Assembly (NCBI GenBank): GCA_947448725.1
Contig: CANFOM010000004.1
Coordinates: 91,769 to 155,768 of the forward strand
Origin: Bacteroidota bacterium
GTDB taxonomy: Bacteria > Bacteroidota > Bacteroidia > Chitinophagales > Chitinophagaceae
Length of the DNA stretch: 64,000 nt
Direction of reading: 5' to 3'
Shown here: piece after piece, positions 28,831 to 38,145 of the stretch
Position numbering within the stretch: the first letter of the stretch is position 1
Layout: each line of letters starts with the position of its first letter
The notes under the pieces: model-generated
The model's database searches: none
What the model was told of the DNA's origin: nothing
What the model saw: the letters and a program-made list of their open reading frames with translations, nothing else
Translations under genes and position numbers: made by a program

Positions 28831-30984
28831 CTATTGTTGAGGACCTCTATCTTCACGAGGCGCTTGCTCTGGACGAGGTAATAAAGCTTTATGGCTTAAT
28901 TTGAACTTGCCTGTTTTAGGATCCAAACCAACCAATTTCACTTTTACCACATCTCCTTCATTAAAGATGCCATCCATAGTTTCTAGGCGCTTCCAGCTTA
29001 TCTCACTAATGTGCAATAAACCTTGTTTGCCTGGCATGAATTCTACAAAGGCACCAAATTCTTTCACACCCTTCACTACCCCTTCGTATTCATCTCCAAT
29101 TTCTGGAACAGCTACGATACCATTGATCCATTTAACGGCCGCATCCAAGCTATCCTTGTTCGCAGAGAAGATACTTACTTCACCATGGTTGCCCACTTCC
29201 TCTATATTAATAGTTGCACCAGTAGTTCTTTGCATCTCTTGGATGATTTTACCACCTGGCCCGATTACGGCTCCAATATATTCTTTATCAATAATCAATT
29301 TAACCATTCTAGGTGCATGTGGTTTCACATCTGCACGGGCAGCTGGCATACAAGCATACATCGCATCCAAAATATGTAAGCGTCCTTTTTTAGCTTGAGA
29401 CAATGCTTCACGCATAATGTCCATACTTAATCCGTCTACTTTAATATCCATTTGAACACCACAAATACCATCACGTGTTCCTGTTACTTTAAAATCCATA
29501 TCACCTAAATGATCTTCATCGCCTAAGATATCTGTTAAGATGGCGTATTTACCATCTTCTCTTGAAATTAATCCCATGGCTACTCCACTCACGTGCTTAG
29601 GCACAGGCACACCCGCATCCATAAGCGCCAATGAACCAGCACAAACTGTTGCCATTGAAGAAGAACCATTGCTTTCCAATACATCAGAAACTACTCTTAA
29701 TGTATAAGGGAAAACAGTACTATCTGGTAACATTTGTTTTAAAGAACGCATGGCTAAATTACCATGACCCACTTCACGACGTCCTACACCACGCATCATC
29801 TTCACTTCTCCTGTAGAGAAAGGAGGGAAATTATAGTGCAAGAAAAATTTTGTGTATTCGGCGCTTGCTGCAGTCTCTTGCATTAACTCGTCTAACTTAG
29901 TTCCTAAGGTAACAGTAGTTAATGATTGTGTTTCTCCTCTTGTAAATAAAGAAGAACCATGTGGAGTTGGCAATGGATCAACTTCCATCGCTAAAGGACG
30001 AACTTGATCTAATTGACGACCATCCAAACGTATACGCTTGTCTACCATCATATCTCTAACAACTTCCCACTTAAGATCTTCGTAATACTTACCAGCTAAT
30101 TTCTTTTGCAAGTCGGTAATCTCTGTTCCTAAATGTTCAATGATTTCTTTTTTCAATGCAGTAAAAGCATCGCTTCTTTCATGCTTCGCAGAACCCATTT
30201 CGGCAATCGCATTTACTTTTGCTTTTGCAAAAGCGTATACTTTATTTTTTATTTCTTCGTCTTGTTCTGGTTTTTTGTAATCACGCACTTCTGTGATTCC
30301 AACTACTTTTCTTAATTCTGCTTGTGCTTTAATTTGCTTGCGAATGGCTTCGTGTGCAATTTCTAAACACTGAACCAATTCTTCTTCCGAACATTCTTTC
30401 GCCTCACCTTCTACCATCATTAAATTCTTATCCGTCGCTGCAATTAAAAATTCAAAATCAGAAATAGCCAATTGATCTTTAGAAGGGTTGATAATAAATT
30501 CACCCTTGATACGGCCTATACGAACTTCTGAAATAATTTCTTTAATAGGAATATTAGATACTGCCAATGCTGCCGAAGCTGCTAAACAAGCCAATGAATC
30601 GGGCATTACATTTACATCACTTGATATCAATGAAATTAATACTTGTACATCGCACAAATAATCTTCAGGGAACAAAGGACGCAATGCACGGTCAATTAAA
30701 CGACTGGTTAATATTTCATAATCATTTAAACGGGCTTCTCTTTTAAAGAAAGAACCAGGAATACGACCTGCTGATGCAAATTTTTCTTGATAGTCTACAC
30801 TTAAAGGAAAAAAGTCTTGTCCGTCTTTTGGATCTTTATTGGCAACAACAGTCGCTAATAAAATACAATTGCCTTGTCTTACGGTAACAGCACCATCTGC
30901 TTGACGTGCTAATTTTCCAGTTTCGATAAATACTTCCTGTCCAGGATTTATTTCGAATTTTACTGATTTTGGTTGTGATAACAT
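28831..30984 (-). CDS. pnp: polynucleotide phosphorylase
   Basis: This is a trimeric 3'-5' exoribonuclease. The 717-residue protein has two RNase PH domains (around 10-230 and 310-550), a KH domain with IGAVIGPGGKIIQEMQ near 567, and an S1 domain with EYEGVVKGVKEFGAFVEFM near 630. It is followed by a short tail ending REDRGPQQ. It lies 102 bp downstream of rpsO on the same strand, the classical rpsO-pnp order, with a hairpin in the gap that may serve in processing or autoregulation. Confidence 0.97.
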   Translation of the reverse strand: MLSQPKSVKFEINPGQEVFIETGKLARQADGAVTVRQGNCILLATVVANKDPKDGQDFFPLSVDYQEKFASAGRIPGSFFKREARLNDYEILTSRLIDRALRPLFPEDYLCDVQVLISLISSDVNVMPDSLACLAASAALAVSNIPIKEIISEVRIGRIKGEFIINPSKDQLAISDFEFLIAATDKNLMMVEGEAKECSEEELVQCLEIAHEAIRKQIKAQAELRKVVGITEVRDYKKPEQDEEIKNKVYAFAKAKVNAIAEMGSAKHERSDAFTALKKEIIEHLGTEITDLQKKLAGKYYEDLKWEVVRDMMVDKRIRLDGRQLDQVRPLAMEVDPLPTPHGSSLFTRGETQSLTTVTLGTKLDELMQETAASAEYTKFFLHYNFPPFSTGEVKMMRGVGRREVGHGNLAMRSLKQMLPDSTVFPYTLRVVSDVLESNGSSSMATVCAGSLALMDAGVPVPKHVSGVAMGLISREDGKYAILTDILGDEDHLGDMDFKVTGTRDGICGVQMDIKVDGLSMDIMREALSQAKKGRLHILDAMYACMPAARADVKPHAPRMVKLIIDKEYIGAVIGPGGKIIQEMQRTTGATINIEEVGNHGEVSIFSANKDSLDAAVKWINGIVAVPEIGDEYEGVVKGVKEFGAFVEFMPGKQGLLHISEISWKRLETMDGIFNEGDVVKVKLVGLDPKTGKFKLSHKALLPRPEQAPREDRGPQQ

Positions 30985-31037
30985 TTTAATTTTTTTAAAT
31001 CTTTTCTTTAAAGAATCGATAGTCTATAAACGACTAA

Positions 31038-31062
31038 TCCCAACCGTGTTGTACAGTTGGGA
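31038..31062 (-). promoter_or_regulatory. hairpin in the rpsO-pnp intergenic region
   Basis: The perfect 7-bp arms TCCCAAC and GTTGGGA enclose an 11-base loop in the 102 bp gap. No T run follows on the pnp-coding strand, so this is not a simple terminator. In E. coli the same gap holds an RNase III-cut hairpin controlling pnp; a similar role here is inference. Confidence 0.5.
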
Positions 31063-31086
31063 CAGCCTATAATTTGTTCTTGTTGA

Positions 31087-31359
31087 TTATTTTCTTAAAC
31101 CTAATTTTTCAATTAGCGCGCGGTAACCAGTTAGGTTATGTTTTTGTAAATAAACCAATAAACGTTTACGCTGACCCACTAATTGCATCAACCCTCTTTG
31201 AGTAGAATGGTCTTTGTGGTTTTCTTTCAGGTGACCTGAAATGTGCGCAATACGCTCGGTTAATAAAGCAACTTGTCCTTCAATTGAACCTGTGTTAGTT
31301 GCTTTTCCGCCAAATTCGGCAAAAATGCCTGCTTTTTTTTCTTTTGTTAATGTAGCCAT
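31087..31359 (-). CDS. rpsO: 30S ribosomal protein S15
   Basis: This is the 90-residue S15 protein of the small-subunit platform, which binds 16S rRNA and bridges to 23S rRNA. Its marks are GSIEGQVALLTERIAHISGHL, KENHKDHSTQRGLMQLVGQR and RLLVYLQKHN, with the normal length. It is first in a two-gene unit with pnp. A promoter-like pair lies 60-90 bp upstream, inside the end of the neighbouring LolA-like region. Confidence 0.98.
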   Translation of the reverse strand: MATLTKEKKAGIFAEFGGKATNTGSIEGQVALLTERIAHISGHLKENHKDHSTQRGLMQLVGQRKRLLVYLQKHNLTGYRALIEKLGLRK

Positions 31360-31419
31360 TGTAGAACTTCTTTTTTTGTAGTTAACTGTTAACCACGGTT
31401 TTATTTTTTATTTCGGCTG

Positions 31420-31448
31420 CGAAGATACGTGGAAAAGGCGTAAATCAA
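31420..31448 (-). promoter_or_regulatory. candidate promoter of rpsO-pnp
   Basis: On the minus strand it has TTG (31446-31448), 18 bases, then TATCTTCG (31420-31427), close to the Bacteroidota TTTG/TAnnTTTG pattern with good spacing. It is the best -33/-7 pair seen in the window and just overlaps the 3' end of the LolA-like gene. Confidence 0.45.
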
Positions 31449-32068
31449 TCAAATATTTCCACGTTTTTTGGGTATTTGCTACGGTCAAATAGGAATAGCT
31501 TATCCACTAGTACCGCCCCATAGTTAATAGCCAGGACTTTAACGAAAGTGCTATTATTACTTTTATCCAAAATGGTTGCGGTTGAAAGTGCCGATTTATG
31601 CTTGTCAATCACCAGGGTCACTTTTTGGAAGTTTTTACGCTTATCAATGGGAATAAGCTCAATGGTAGCAAAGGTATTATCCTGACTTAATAGGCTGAAA
31701 TTGAAGTCTTTATCGTAGTTACCTGATAATAATTTTTGAGGGCTTAGGGTTTGATCCGACTCTGATACATTTGACTTAGAAATGGTATTGACTCCATCAA
31801 AATTGTAAATAATAGCCCCGTCACATAGAATCTCGGTGGTACCTTGTTGGAGTACATATTTATCCCCTTTCATTTTTAAATTGATGGTTTTGCTTCCCAG
31901 AGCCTTCCCTTTGCTATTTTTTGAGACCAATTGAATACTCACTAAAATGCCTTTGGCCCCCTTTACTTTCGATCCAATTTGATCCAAAATTGACTTTGCT
32001 TGACTGTCCTTTTGAGCAGATAAACTTATCACTGGTAGAATTGCCAATAATATATATAGTAATCTCAT
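31445..32068 (-). CDS. LolA-like outer membrane lipoprotein carrier protein
   Basis: This is a periplasmic protein of 207 residues from the preferred start MRLLYILLAILPVISLSAQ, a clean signal peptide. An in-frame ATG at 32089 would add seven residues (MLIKPIT) and is less likely. The mature part shows the LolA-like half-barrel pattern: AKSILDQIGSKVKGAKGI, INLKMKGDKYVLQQGT, CDGAIIYNFDGV, LSPQKLLSG and the late KVTLVIDKH strand. LolA carries lipoproteins from inner to outer membrane. It follows ftsK on the same strand, an arrangement common in Bacteroidota. Confidence 0.82.
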   Translation of the reverse strand: MRLLYILLAILPVISLSAQKDSQAKSILDQIGSKVKGAKGILVSIQLVSKNSKGKALGSKTINLKMKGDKYVLQQGTTEILCDGAIIYNFDGVNTISKSNVSESDQTLSPQKLLSGNYDKDFNFSLLSQDNTFATIELIPIDKRKNFQKVTLVIDKHKSALSTATILDKSNNSTFVKVLAINYGAVLVDKLFLFDRSKYPKNVEIFD

Positions 32069-32175
32069 GGTAATCGGTTTTATAAGCACTGGTTTAAGAC
32101 AAAAATAATCATTCCTTGTCTAATGGACTTTATAATGAACTTAAAGAATCCAAATTTAATAAAACCATAACTTTC

Positions 32176-34671
32176 TTAGAGATTTTGTAGAAATGCATTT
32201 AATTCTGCCTCGGTTTTATACAGCACTTCTCTTGGCTTACTCCCCTGACTTGGTCCAACCAATCCAGCAGACTCTAATTGATCCATTAACCTACCTGCTC
32301 TATTGTAGCCTAATTTCATTCTTCTTTGAATTAATGAGGTAGATCCCATTTGCGCATGTACTATCAATTTGGCAGCTTCTTCAAATAATACATCCCTGGC
32401 TCCTGAATCAAAATTACCTGCGTCCATTTCTTTTTCATCAATGTATTCAGGTAATAGAAATGCTTGAGGATATCCTTTTTGTTCTGCTATAAAGGAACAT
32501 ACTCGATCCACTTCGGGGGTGTCCACAAAAGCACATTGCAAACGTGTAATCTCTCCATTGTAACTAACCAGCATATCACCTTTACCAATTAACTGCTCTG
32601 CACCACCAGCATCTAAAATAGTTCTACTATCAATTTTACTGGACACTTTAAAAGCAATACGTGCAGGGAAATTTGCTTTAATGGTTCCTGTTATAATATT
32701 GACACTTGGTCTTTGGGTTGCAATAATTAAATGGATCCCAACGGCTCTCGCCAACTGTGCTAAACGGGCAATAGGCATTTCTACTTCCTTACCCGCTGTC
32801 ATAATTAAATCGGCAAACTCATCCACTACTAAAACTATAAAAGGTAAAAATTGATGGCCTTTTTCTGGATTTAATTTTCGGGAAGTAAATTTCTCATTGT
32901 ATTCTTTGATATTTCTACAACCTGCCTCTTTTAATAAATCATACCTATTGTCCATTTCAATACACAAAGCATTTAAGGTATTGATTACTTTTTTAGTATC
33001 CGTAATAATGGCATCTTCTTCTCCTGGTAATTTTGCTAAAAAATGTTTTTCAATTACTCGGTACAAACTCAGCTCTACTTTTTTAGGATCTACCAAAACA
33101 AATTTTAATTGTGAAGGATGTTTCTTATATAATAGGGAAACTAAAATTGCATTTAATCCTACCGACTTTCCTTGACCAGTTGCACCTGCCATTAACAAGT
33201 GTGGCATGCTCGCTAAATCCACTATGAAATTTTCGTTGTCAATTTTTTTACCAATAGCAATGGGCAATGAAAATTTACTGGTCTGAAATTTTTCACTGGC
33301 CAATAAGGTTTTCATACTCACCACCGACTTGCGAATATTAGGTACTTCAATACCAATGGTACCTTTACCAGGTATTGGAGCAATAATACGTATACCCAAT
33401 GCAGCCAAGCTTAAAGCAATATCATCTTCTAAGTTTTTAATACGACTTATACGTACGCCAGGCGCGGGTACAATCTCATATAAAGTAACCGTAGGACCAA
33501 CTGTAGCTGCAATTCGCTGAATAGCAATATCGTAATTTTTTAAGGTCGCTATAATTTGATTTTTATGCGTTTCTAATTCCTCTGGGTCTTGTACAATTTT
33601 TTCAGAGCCATGGGTCTCTAATAAATTTAAATGCGGGTACTTATAATTTTTTAAATCAAGCGTAGCATCATATTGTGTACCAATACTACCTATAGGAACT
33701 ATCACTTCTTTGGCCACATCTTTTATTTCTAAATCCAGGTCTTCTAAAAGTTCTCCATTAAAATCTTCAATATTGGTTTTAGGTTCTAGAATTTCAACCG
33801 GCTCTTCTTTTAAAGTGGGGGCTAATTCAATATGAGGAATATTGTTTGTTTCTTCCACCAAATCAATTTCATCAAAGGAAGTTTCATTGGATGTATCAGT
33901 AGGGCTTGTTTCATTTTTTAAAGTATTCGCACTAAAAGCAGCAGGTTCTTCTTTAGGCTCAGGCGCATTCAAATCCCATTCTTGTTTTACCGCTTCTTCC
34001 GTATCCTCACTTACGAAAGCTTCTTCTTTTTTCTTAGGTAATAAAAAATTAAAACTAGGTACTTTGAAAATGGGATTAAATCTCCAAATGATATAACAGA
34101 GTCCTGCCACTAATAGTAAAGATCCGGTACCAAAACTGCCAATCCATTTAATTAACCAGCTACTACAATATTCTCCCATTGCCCCACCCCAAGAAAATAA
34201 AGATCCTTGAGTAACAAAAGCAAAGGAGGTACTTAAAACCAATAAACCTAGAAGTACGTAACGTACATTTCTCCACAAACTAAAAATAGGTTTTGTAAAA
34301 AATAAATTTACGCCTAGTACAAAAAAGAAGGAACACAATAAATAAGCAGGTATCCCAAATCCATTAAATATAATTTGATACGCAACAAAGGCACCAAAAT
34401 AGCCCATTAAATTATTCGCCTTTAAATCATTCACTGTAAAAAGATGCGTTCGCCAAAGTTGAACCATGTCCTGATCCTCCTGCCAAGTAAATAAATAAGA
34501 AGTAAATGCTACAAATAAAAATAAAGTAATGAGTAAACTAATCGCCCCCATTATTTTAGAAGTTCGTTCGTCTTTTACAATTTCTGTAACCGAAACATCC
34601 GATTCTTTGTCAGGGTTAAGTACCTCACCTGAAACCTTGGGTTCTTTTTTGCTTTTAAGCGTATTTGCCAT
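32176..34671 (-). CDS. ftsK: DNA translocase FtsK
   Basis: FtsK is a septal DNA pump for chromosome segregation. The 831-residue protein has four hydrophobic segments in the first 200 residues and an acidic Pro/Glu-rich linker (about 215-345). The RecA-like motor follows with Walker A GATGQGKS near 495, the Walker B stretch FIVLVVDEFADLI, and ATQRPSVNIITGTIKANFP. The C-terminal gamma winged-helix has TSLIQRRMKLGYNRAGRLM and binds orienting sequences. Its length and order are normal. Confidence 0.96.
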   Translation of the reverse strand: MANTLKSKKEPKVSGEVLNPDKESDVSVTEIVKDERTSKIMGAISLLITLFLFVAFTSYLFTWQEDQDMVQLWRTHLFTVNDLKANNLMGYFGAFVAYQIIFNGFGIPAYLLCSFFFVLGVNLFFTKPIFSLWRNVRYVLLGLLVLSTSFAFVTQGSLFSWGGAMGEYCSSWLIKWIGSFGTGSLLLVAGLCYIIWRFNPIFKVPSFNFLLPKKKEEAFVSEDTEEAVKQEWDLNAPEPKEEPAAFSANTLKNETSPTDTSNETSFDEIDLVEETNNIPHIELAPTLKEEPVEILEPKTNIEDFNGELLEDLDLEIKDVAKEVIVPIGSIGTQYDATLDLKNYKYPHLNLLETHGSEKIVQDPEELETHKNQIIATLKNYDIAIQRIAATVGPTVTLYEIVPAPGVRISRIKNLEDDIALSLAALGIRIIAPIPGKGTIGIEVPNIRKSVVSMKTLLASEKFQTSKFSLPIAIGKKIDNENFIVDLASMPHLLMAGATGQGKSVGLNAILVSLLYKKHPSQLKFVLVDPKKVELSLYRVIEKHFLAKLPGEEDAIITDTKKVINTLNALCIEMDNRYDLLKEAGCRNIKEYNEKFTSRKLNPEKGHQFLPFIVLVVDEFADLIMTAGKEVEMPIARLAQLARAVGIHLIIATQRPSVNIITGTIKANFPARIAFKVSSKIDSRTILDAGGAEQLIGKGDMLVSYNGEITRLQCAFVDTPEVDRVCSFIAEQKGYPQAFLLPEYIDEKEMDAGNFDSGARDVLFEEAAKLIVHAQMGSTSLIQRRMKLGYNRAGRLMDQLESAGLVGPSQGSKPREVLYKTEAELNAFLQNL

Positions 34672-34746
34672 GGTAACAAATATAAGTTATCTGCATAGGA
34701 CGAAAAAGGAATTTGAACAAATGTGTAAAATTGAAAATAGGCAAGG

Positions 34747-35160
34747 CTACTTATCCACTTTATTAAGATAAACCACCCTCCCCCAACTCAACCAACCTAG
34801 CATAAAACACAATCCTCCAAGAGGAGTAATGGGTCCAATAAAACGTATCAAAGGATGATATGAAGCAGGAAGCAAAGTCAATAGGTACAAGGAACCACTA
34901 AAAAATAAAGTACCCACTATAAAAAAATGAGCTGCCCATCCTAGCCCTTTTTGTTCCCTAATACTTAGGTCCTGTCGATTGCTATAAATAGATAAAGTAA
35001 TTAGTGCCATCGCATGCATAAATTGATACCTTACCCCTGTTTCAAATATTTGTAATTGATCAGTACTCACTATTGCTTTTAATGCATGCGCACCAAATGC
35101 GCCTAAAAGCACTGATAATGCTGCAAAAGACAATCCCCAGCTAATTATTTTACGATGCAT
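34747..35160 (-). CDS. DUF423 family small membrane protein
   Basis: This is a 137-residue inner-membrane protein with four hydrophobic segments and the DUF423 (YgdD) signature: LLGAFGAHALKA, TGVRYQFMHAMALI, FSGSLYLL and FIGPITPLGGLCFMLGW. Its function is unknown. Its start overlaps the end of aroK by 11 bp, so it is translated from the same transcript. Confidence 0.88.
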   Translation of the reverse strand: MHRKIISWGLSFAALSVLLGAFGAHALKAIVSTDQLQIFETGVRYQFMHAMALITLSIYSNRQDLSIREQKGLGWAAHFFIVGTLFFSGSLYLLTLLPASYHPLIRFIGPITPLGGLCFMLGWLSWGRVVYLNKVDK

Positions 35161-35668
35161 GTTTTTGAATTAGTTTTTTCAACCCTGTTTCGGTAATTTG
35201 ATCCGATGTTAAACGATAATCGGCTTGTTGATAATAGGCGTGACGCTCCACTAATTTTTGTTGAATAAACTGAGCAATCTCCTCATTAGATAAATGAGCA
35301 ATTAAAGGACGATGCGCTTTCTCTGCCGCCAAGCGTTGCACCAATATTTCCAGGGATTCATCTAACCAAATCACGATGCCTTCTTTTTTCATCCAATTCA
35401 TATTATCTTGAAAGCATGGTGTTCCACCCCCAGTAGCCAATACAAACTTTTTTTTCTCTTTAAACCATCTCAATATCTTAGCTTCTAATTTTCTAAAAAA
35501 ATCTTCCCCGTCTTCTTCAAAAATTTCGGAAATAGTTTTTTCTTCGGTCATCTCTATCAAATCGTCTAAATCATACCCTGCAGATTTGATCCATTTAGCT
35601 ATTTTTTTTGTCCAGAATGTTTTTCCAGAACCCATCATTCCAATTAAAAATATCTTTTCTGCAGCCAT
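35150..35668 (-). CDS. aroK: shikimate kinase
   Basis: This cytoplasmic kinase of aromatic amino acid synthesis converts shikimate to shikimate-3-phosphate. The 172-residue P-loop protein has GMMGSGKT at residues 10-17, the shikimate-binding DLDDLIE region near 33-39, FFRKLE, LATGGGTPC near 78, and the lid stretch around AEKAHRPL. It shares an 11 bp overlap with the DUF423 gene. Confidence 0.93.
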   Translation of the reverse strand: MAAEKIFLIGMMGSGKTFWTKKIAKWIKSAGYDLDDLIEMTEEKTISEIFEEDGEDFFRKLEAKILRWFKEKKKFVLATGGGTPCFQDNMNWMKKEGIVIWLDESLEILVQRLAAEKAHRPLIAHLSNEEIAQFIQQKLVERHAYYQQADYRLTSDQITETGLKKLIQKHAS

Positions 35669-35697
35669 ACTATTTCGCTTCGTCTAAATTAAAAATA

Positions 35698-36882
35698 TTA
35701 TTTGAATGCGTTAAATCCTGTAATATCCATTCCGGTAATTAGTAAATGAATATCATGTGTTCCTTCGTAAGTAATTACACTTTCAATATTCATCATATGT
35801 CTCATGATGGAATATTCTCCGGTAATACCCATCCCACCTAACATTTGACGAGCATCTCTTGCTATTTGTGCAGCTATTTCACAACTGTTTCTTTTGGCCA
35901 TACTTATTTGCGAAGGCGTGGCACGTCCTTCATTCATCAACACCCCTAATCTCCATACCATCAATTGTGCTTTGGTAATTTCGGTAACCATTTCGGCCAA
36001 TTTTTTTTGTTGCAATTGAAAAGCACCAATGGGTTTGCCAAATTGAAAACGCTCTTTGCTATAACGCAAAGCGGTATCATAACAATCCATAGCAGCGCCT
36101 AATGCACCCCATGCAATACCATATCTAGCTTTACTTAAACAACCTAATGGCCCTTTTAATCCTTTCACATTAGGCAATATATTTTCTTTAGGTACTTTTA
36201 CATTATCAAAAACCAATTCACCGGTAGCACTCGCTCTTAAACTCCATTTTTCATGCGTGGTGGGGGTTGTAAATCCTTCCATTCCTCTTTCAACAATTAC
36301 ACCAGTAATTTCACCCGCTTCATTTTTGGCCCATACTACAGCTACTTGTGCAAAGGGCGCATTGCTGATCCACATTTTGGCGCCATTTAAAATAACATGG
36401 TCCCCAGCATCTTTAATATTGGTGATCATACTTGATGGATCTGATCCATGATCGGGCTCGGTTAAACCAAAGCAACCCAACCATTCACCAGAAGCCAGCT
36501 TAGGTAAATATTTTTTCTTTTGCGCTTCACTGCCATAGGCATAAATAGGAAACATGACCAAAGAACCTTGCACACTGGCAGTGCTTCGAACACCACTATC
36601 GCCTCTTTCTAATTCCTGCATCATAATACCGTAACTGATATAATCCAAGCCACCCCCGCCATATTCTACTGGAACGGTTGGACCAAAACAACCCATATCC
36701 CCTAATTGTTTAACAATTTGTATCGGGAATTCGGCTCTTTGCGCATAGTCTTCTATAATGGGAGAGATTTCTTTTTTTACATACGCTCTTACTGCCGAAC
36801 GCACCATGCGTTGCTCTTCGGTAAGCAATTCATCTAATTGATAATAATCGGGTGATTCAAACAAGTCGGTTCTAACTGCCAT
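35698..36882 (-). CDS. acyl-CoA dehydrogenase, glutaryl-CoA dehydrogenase-like
   Basis: This is a cytoplasmic FAD enzyme of 394 residues. It has the N-terminal helices (LLTEEQRMVRSAVRAY), MQELERGDSGVRSTASVQGS, GCFGLTEPDHGSDPSSM for FAD/substrate binding, and the catalytic base E373 in TYEGTHDIH. The RSTASVQGSLVM segment and overall length fit glutaryl-CoA dehydrogenase, which oxidises and decarboxylates glutaryl-CoA in lysine degradation. Other short-chain acyl-CoA dehydrogenases remain possible. It is monocistronic with its own promoter-like box. Confidence 0.85.
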   Translation of the reverse strand: MAVRTDLFESPDYYQLDELLTEEQRMVRSAVRAYVKKEISPIIEDYAQRAEFPIQIVKQLGDMGCFGPTVPVEYGGGGLDYISYGIMMQELERGDSGVRSTASVQGSLVMFPIYAYGSEAQKKKYLPKLASGEWLGCFGLTEPDHGSDPSSMITNIKDAGDHVILNGAKMWISNAPFAQVAVVWAKNEAGEITGVIVERGMEGFTTPTTHEKWSLRASATGELVFDNVKVPKENILPNVKGLKGPLGCLSKARYGIAWGALGAAMDCYDTALRYSKERFQFGKPIGAFQLQQKKLAEMVTEITKAQLMVWRLGVLMNEGRATPSQISMAKRNSCEIAAQIARDARQMLGGMGITGEYSIMRHMMNIESVITYEGTHDIHLLITGMDITGFNAFK

Positions 36883-36915
36883 AATGAATACATTTAGGTA
36901 ATAAACAATCCATTA

Positions 36916-36923
36916 CAAAGGTA
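36916..36923 (-). promoter_or_regulatory. candidate -7 promoter box of the acyl-CoA dehydrogenase gene
   Basis: On the minus strand it reads TACCTTTG, an exact TAnnTTTG match 33 bp before the ATG at 36882. No clear -33 partner was found. Confidence 0.35.
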
Positions 36924-36969
36924 ACAGAAACGGCAGTAAAAAAGTATATTTACAACAACAATAATTAAC

Positions 36970-38145
36970 ATGCGAAAAGTAATCACCCACTTAAGTTTCT
37001 ACGTTTTACTTGCCATTATTGCGGGTATCATCTTAGGTATCTATTATCCAGCAACGGCCATTCAACTAGAACCACTTGCTAAAAATTTCATAAGCCTTAT
37101 TAAAGTTTTCACCTACCCAATCATTTTCCTTACTGTATCATTAGGTATTGCTAGTATGGGTGATTTGAAAAAAGTGGGACGTATTGGAATAAAATCGCTC
37201 GTCTATTTTGAAATTGTGAGTACTTTATCATTAGCCATTGGCGTTGTTATGGCCTTGTGGATTCAACCAGGGAATATTAATAAAGATGGATTACAAATGC
37301 AAGACCCTTCCAAATATACCCAAGCCACTCAATTTAATTTATGGGCGGTTGTTAAACAAAATACCAATTTGCAAATTTTATTATTAGCTATTTTGCTTGG
37401 CTTTGTGTTGAACTTTTTAACGAAACGCGAAAAATACATTCATCAATTGGGCAGATTAACACATTATGTTTTTATTGCTTTAAAATATGTGATGTACTTA
37501 GCACCCATCGGAGCCTTAGGTGGTATGTCTTTTGCCATTGGTAAATATGGTTTAAAAACATTGATACCCTTAGGCAAGTTAATGGGCACTATGTATTTAA
37601 CTATGGCTTTTTTTATTGTAATTGTACTTGGTCTAATTTTAAAATATTATCAACTATCTATTTTTAAATTAATCAAAAGTATTAAAGAGGAATTATTAAT
37701 TGTATTTGCTACTTCCTCCTCTGAACCAGCCATGCCATCGCTAATGAATAAATTAGAAAAAATGGGTTGTTCAAAATCGGTAGTAGGCTTAGTCGTTCCT
37801 ACTGGCTACTCTTTTAATTTAGATGGTACTTCTATTTATTTATCCATGGCCGTTATATTTATTGCACAGCTTTATAATGTTCAATTAAGTACCGGCGAAT
37901 TGGTGACGATGATTTTAATTTTAATGCTAACTTCCAAAGGAGCAGCAGGCGTTACAGGAAGTGGATTTATTGTATTGGCTTCTACCCTAGCTACGCTTCA
38001 AAAAATTCCCATAGAAGGATTGGCCTTTTTATTAGGCGTTGATAAATTTATGAGTGAAGCTCGAGCCATTACCAATATAATTGGGAATAGTGCAGCTACC
38101 TTAGTCATATCAAAATCGGAAGGGGAAACCATTCACTTACATTAA
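36970..38145 (+). CDS. dicarboxylate/amino acid:cation symporter (GltP/DctA family)
   Basis: This is an inner-membrane symporter of 391 residues for glutamate, aspartate or C4-dicarboxylates. It has eight or so hydrophobic segments and the family re-entrant loops: serine-rich ATSSSEPAMPSL (HP1), TGYSFNLDGTSIYLSMAVI (TM7, NMDGT-type) and SKGAAGVTGSGFIVLAST (HP2). The late segment SEARAITNIIGNSAATLVI holds substrate-binding Asn. It is slightly shorter than E. coli GltP. Its end overlaps the end of pyrF by 9 bp, tail to tail. Confidence 0.92.
   Translation: MRKVITHLSFYVLLAIIAGIILGIYYPATAIQLEPLAKNFISLIKVFTYPIIFLTVSLGIASMGDLKKVGRIGIKSLVYFEIVSTLSLAIGVVMALWIQPGNINKDGLQMQDPSKYTQATQFNLWAVVKQNTNLQILLLAILLGFVLNFLTKREKYIHQLGRLTHYVFIALKYVMYLAPIGALGGMSFAIGKYGLKTLIPLGKLMGTMYLTMAFFIVIVLGLILKYYQLSIFKLIKSIKEELLIVFATSSSEPAMPSLMNKLEKMGCSKSVVGLVVPTGYSFNLDGTSIYLSMAVIFIAQLYNVQLSTGELVTMILILMLTSKGAAGVTGSGFIVLASTLATLQKIPIEGLAFLLGVDKFMSEARAITNIIGNSAATLVISKSEGETIHLH

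Noticed and set aside
28629..28856. Minus-strand ORF of 75 residues
   Set aside because: It overlaps the end of pnp, the pnp terminator and the inverted repeat element, and resembles no protein.
28901..29398. Plus-strand ORF of 165 residues opposite pnp
   Set aside because: It is antisense to the KH and S1 domains of PNPase, which are unmistakable.
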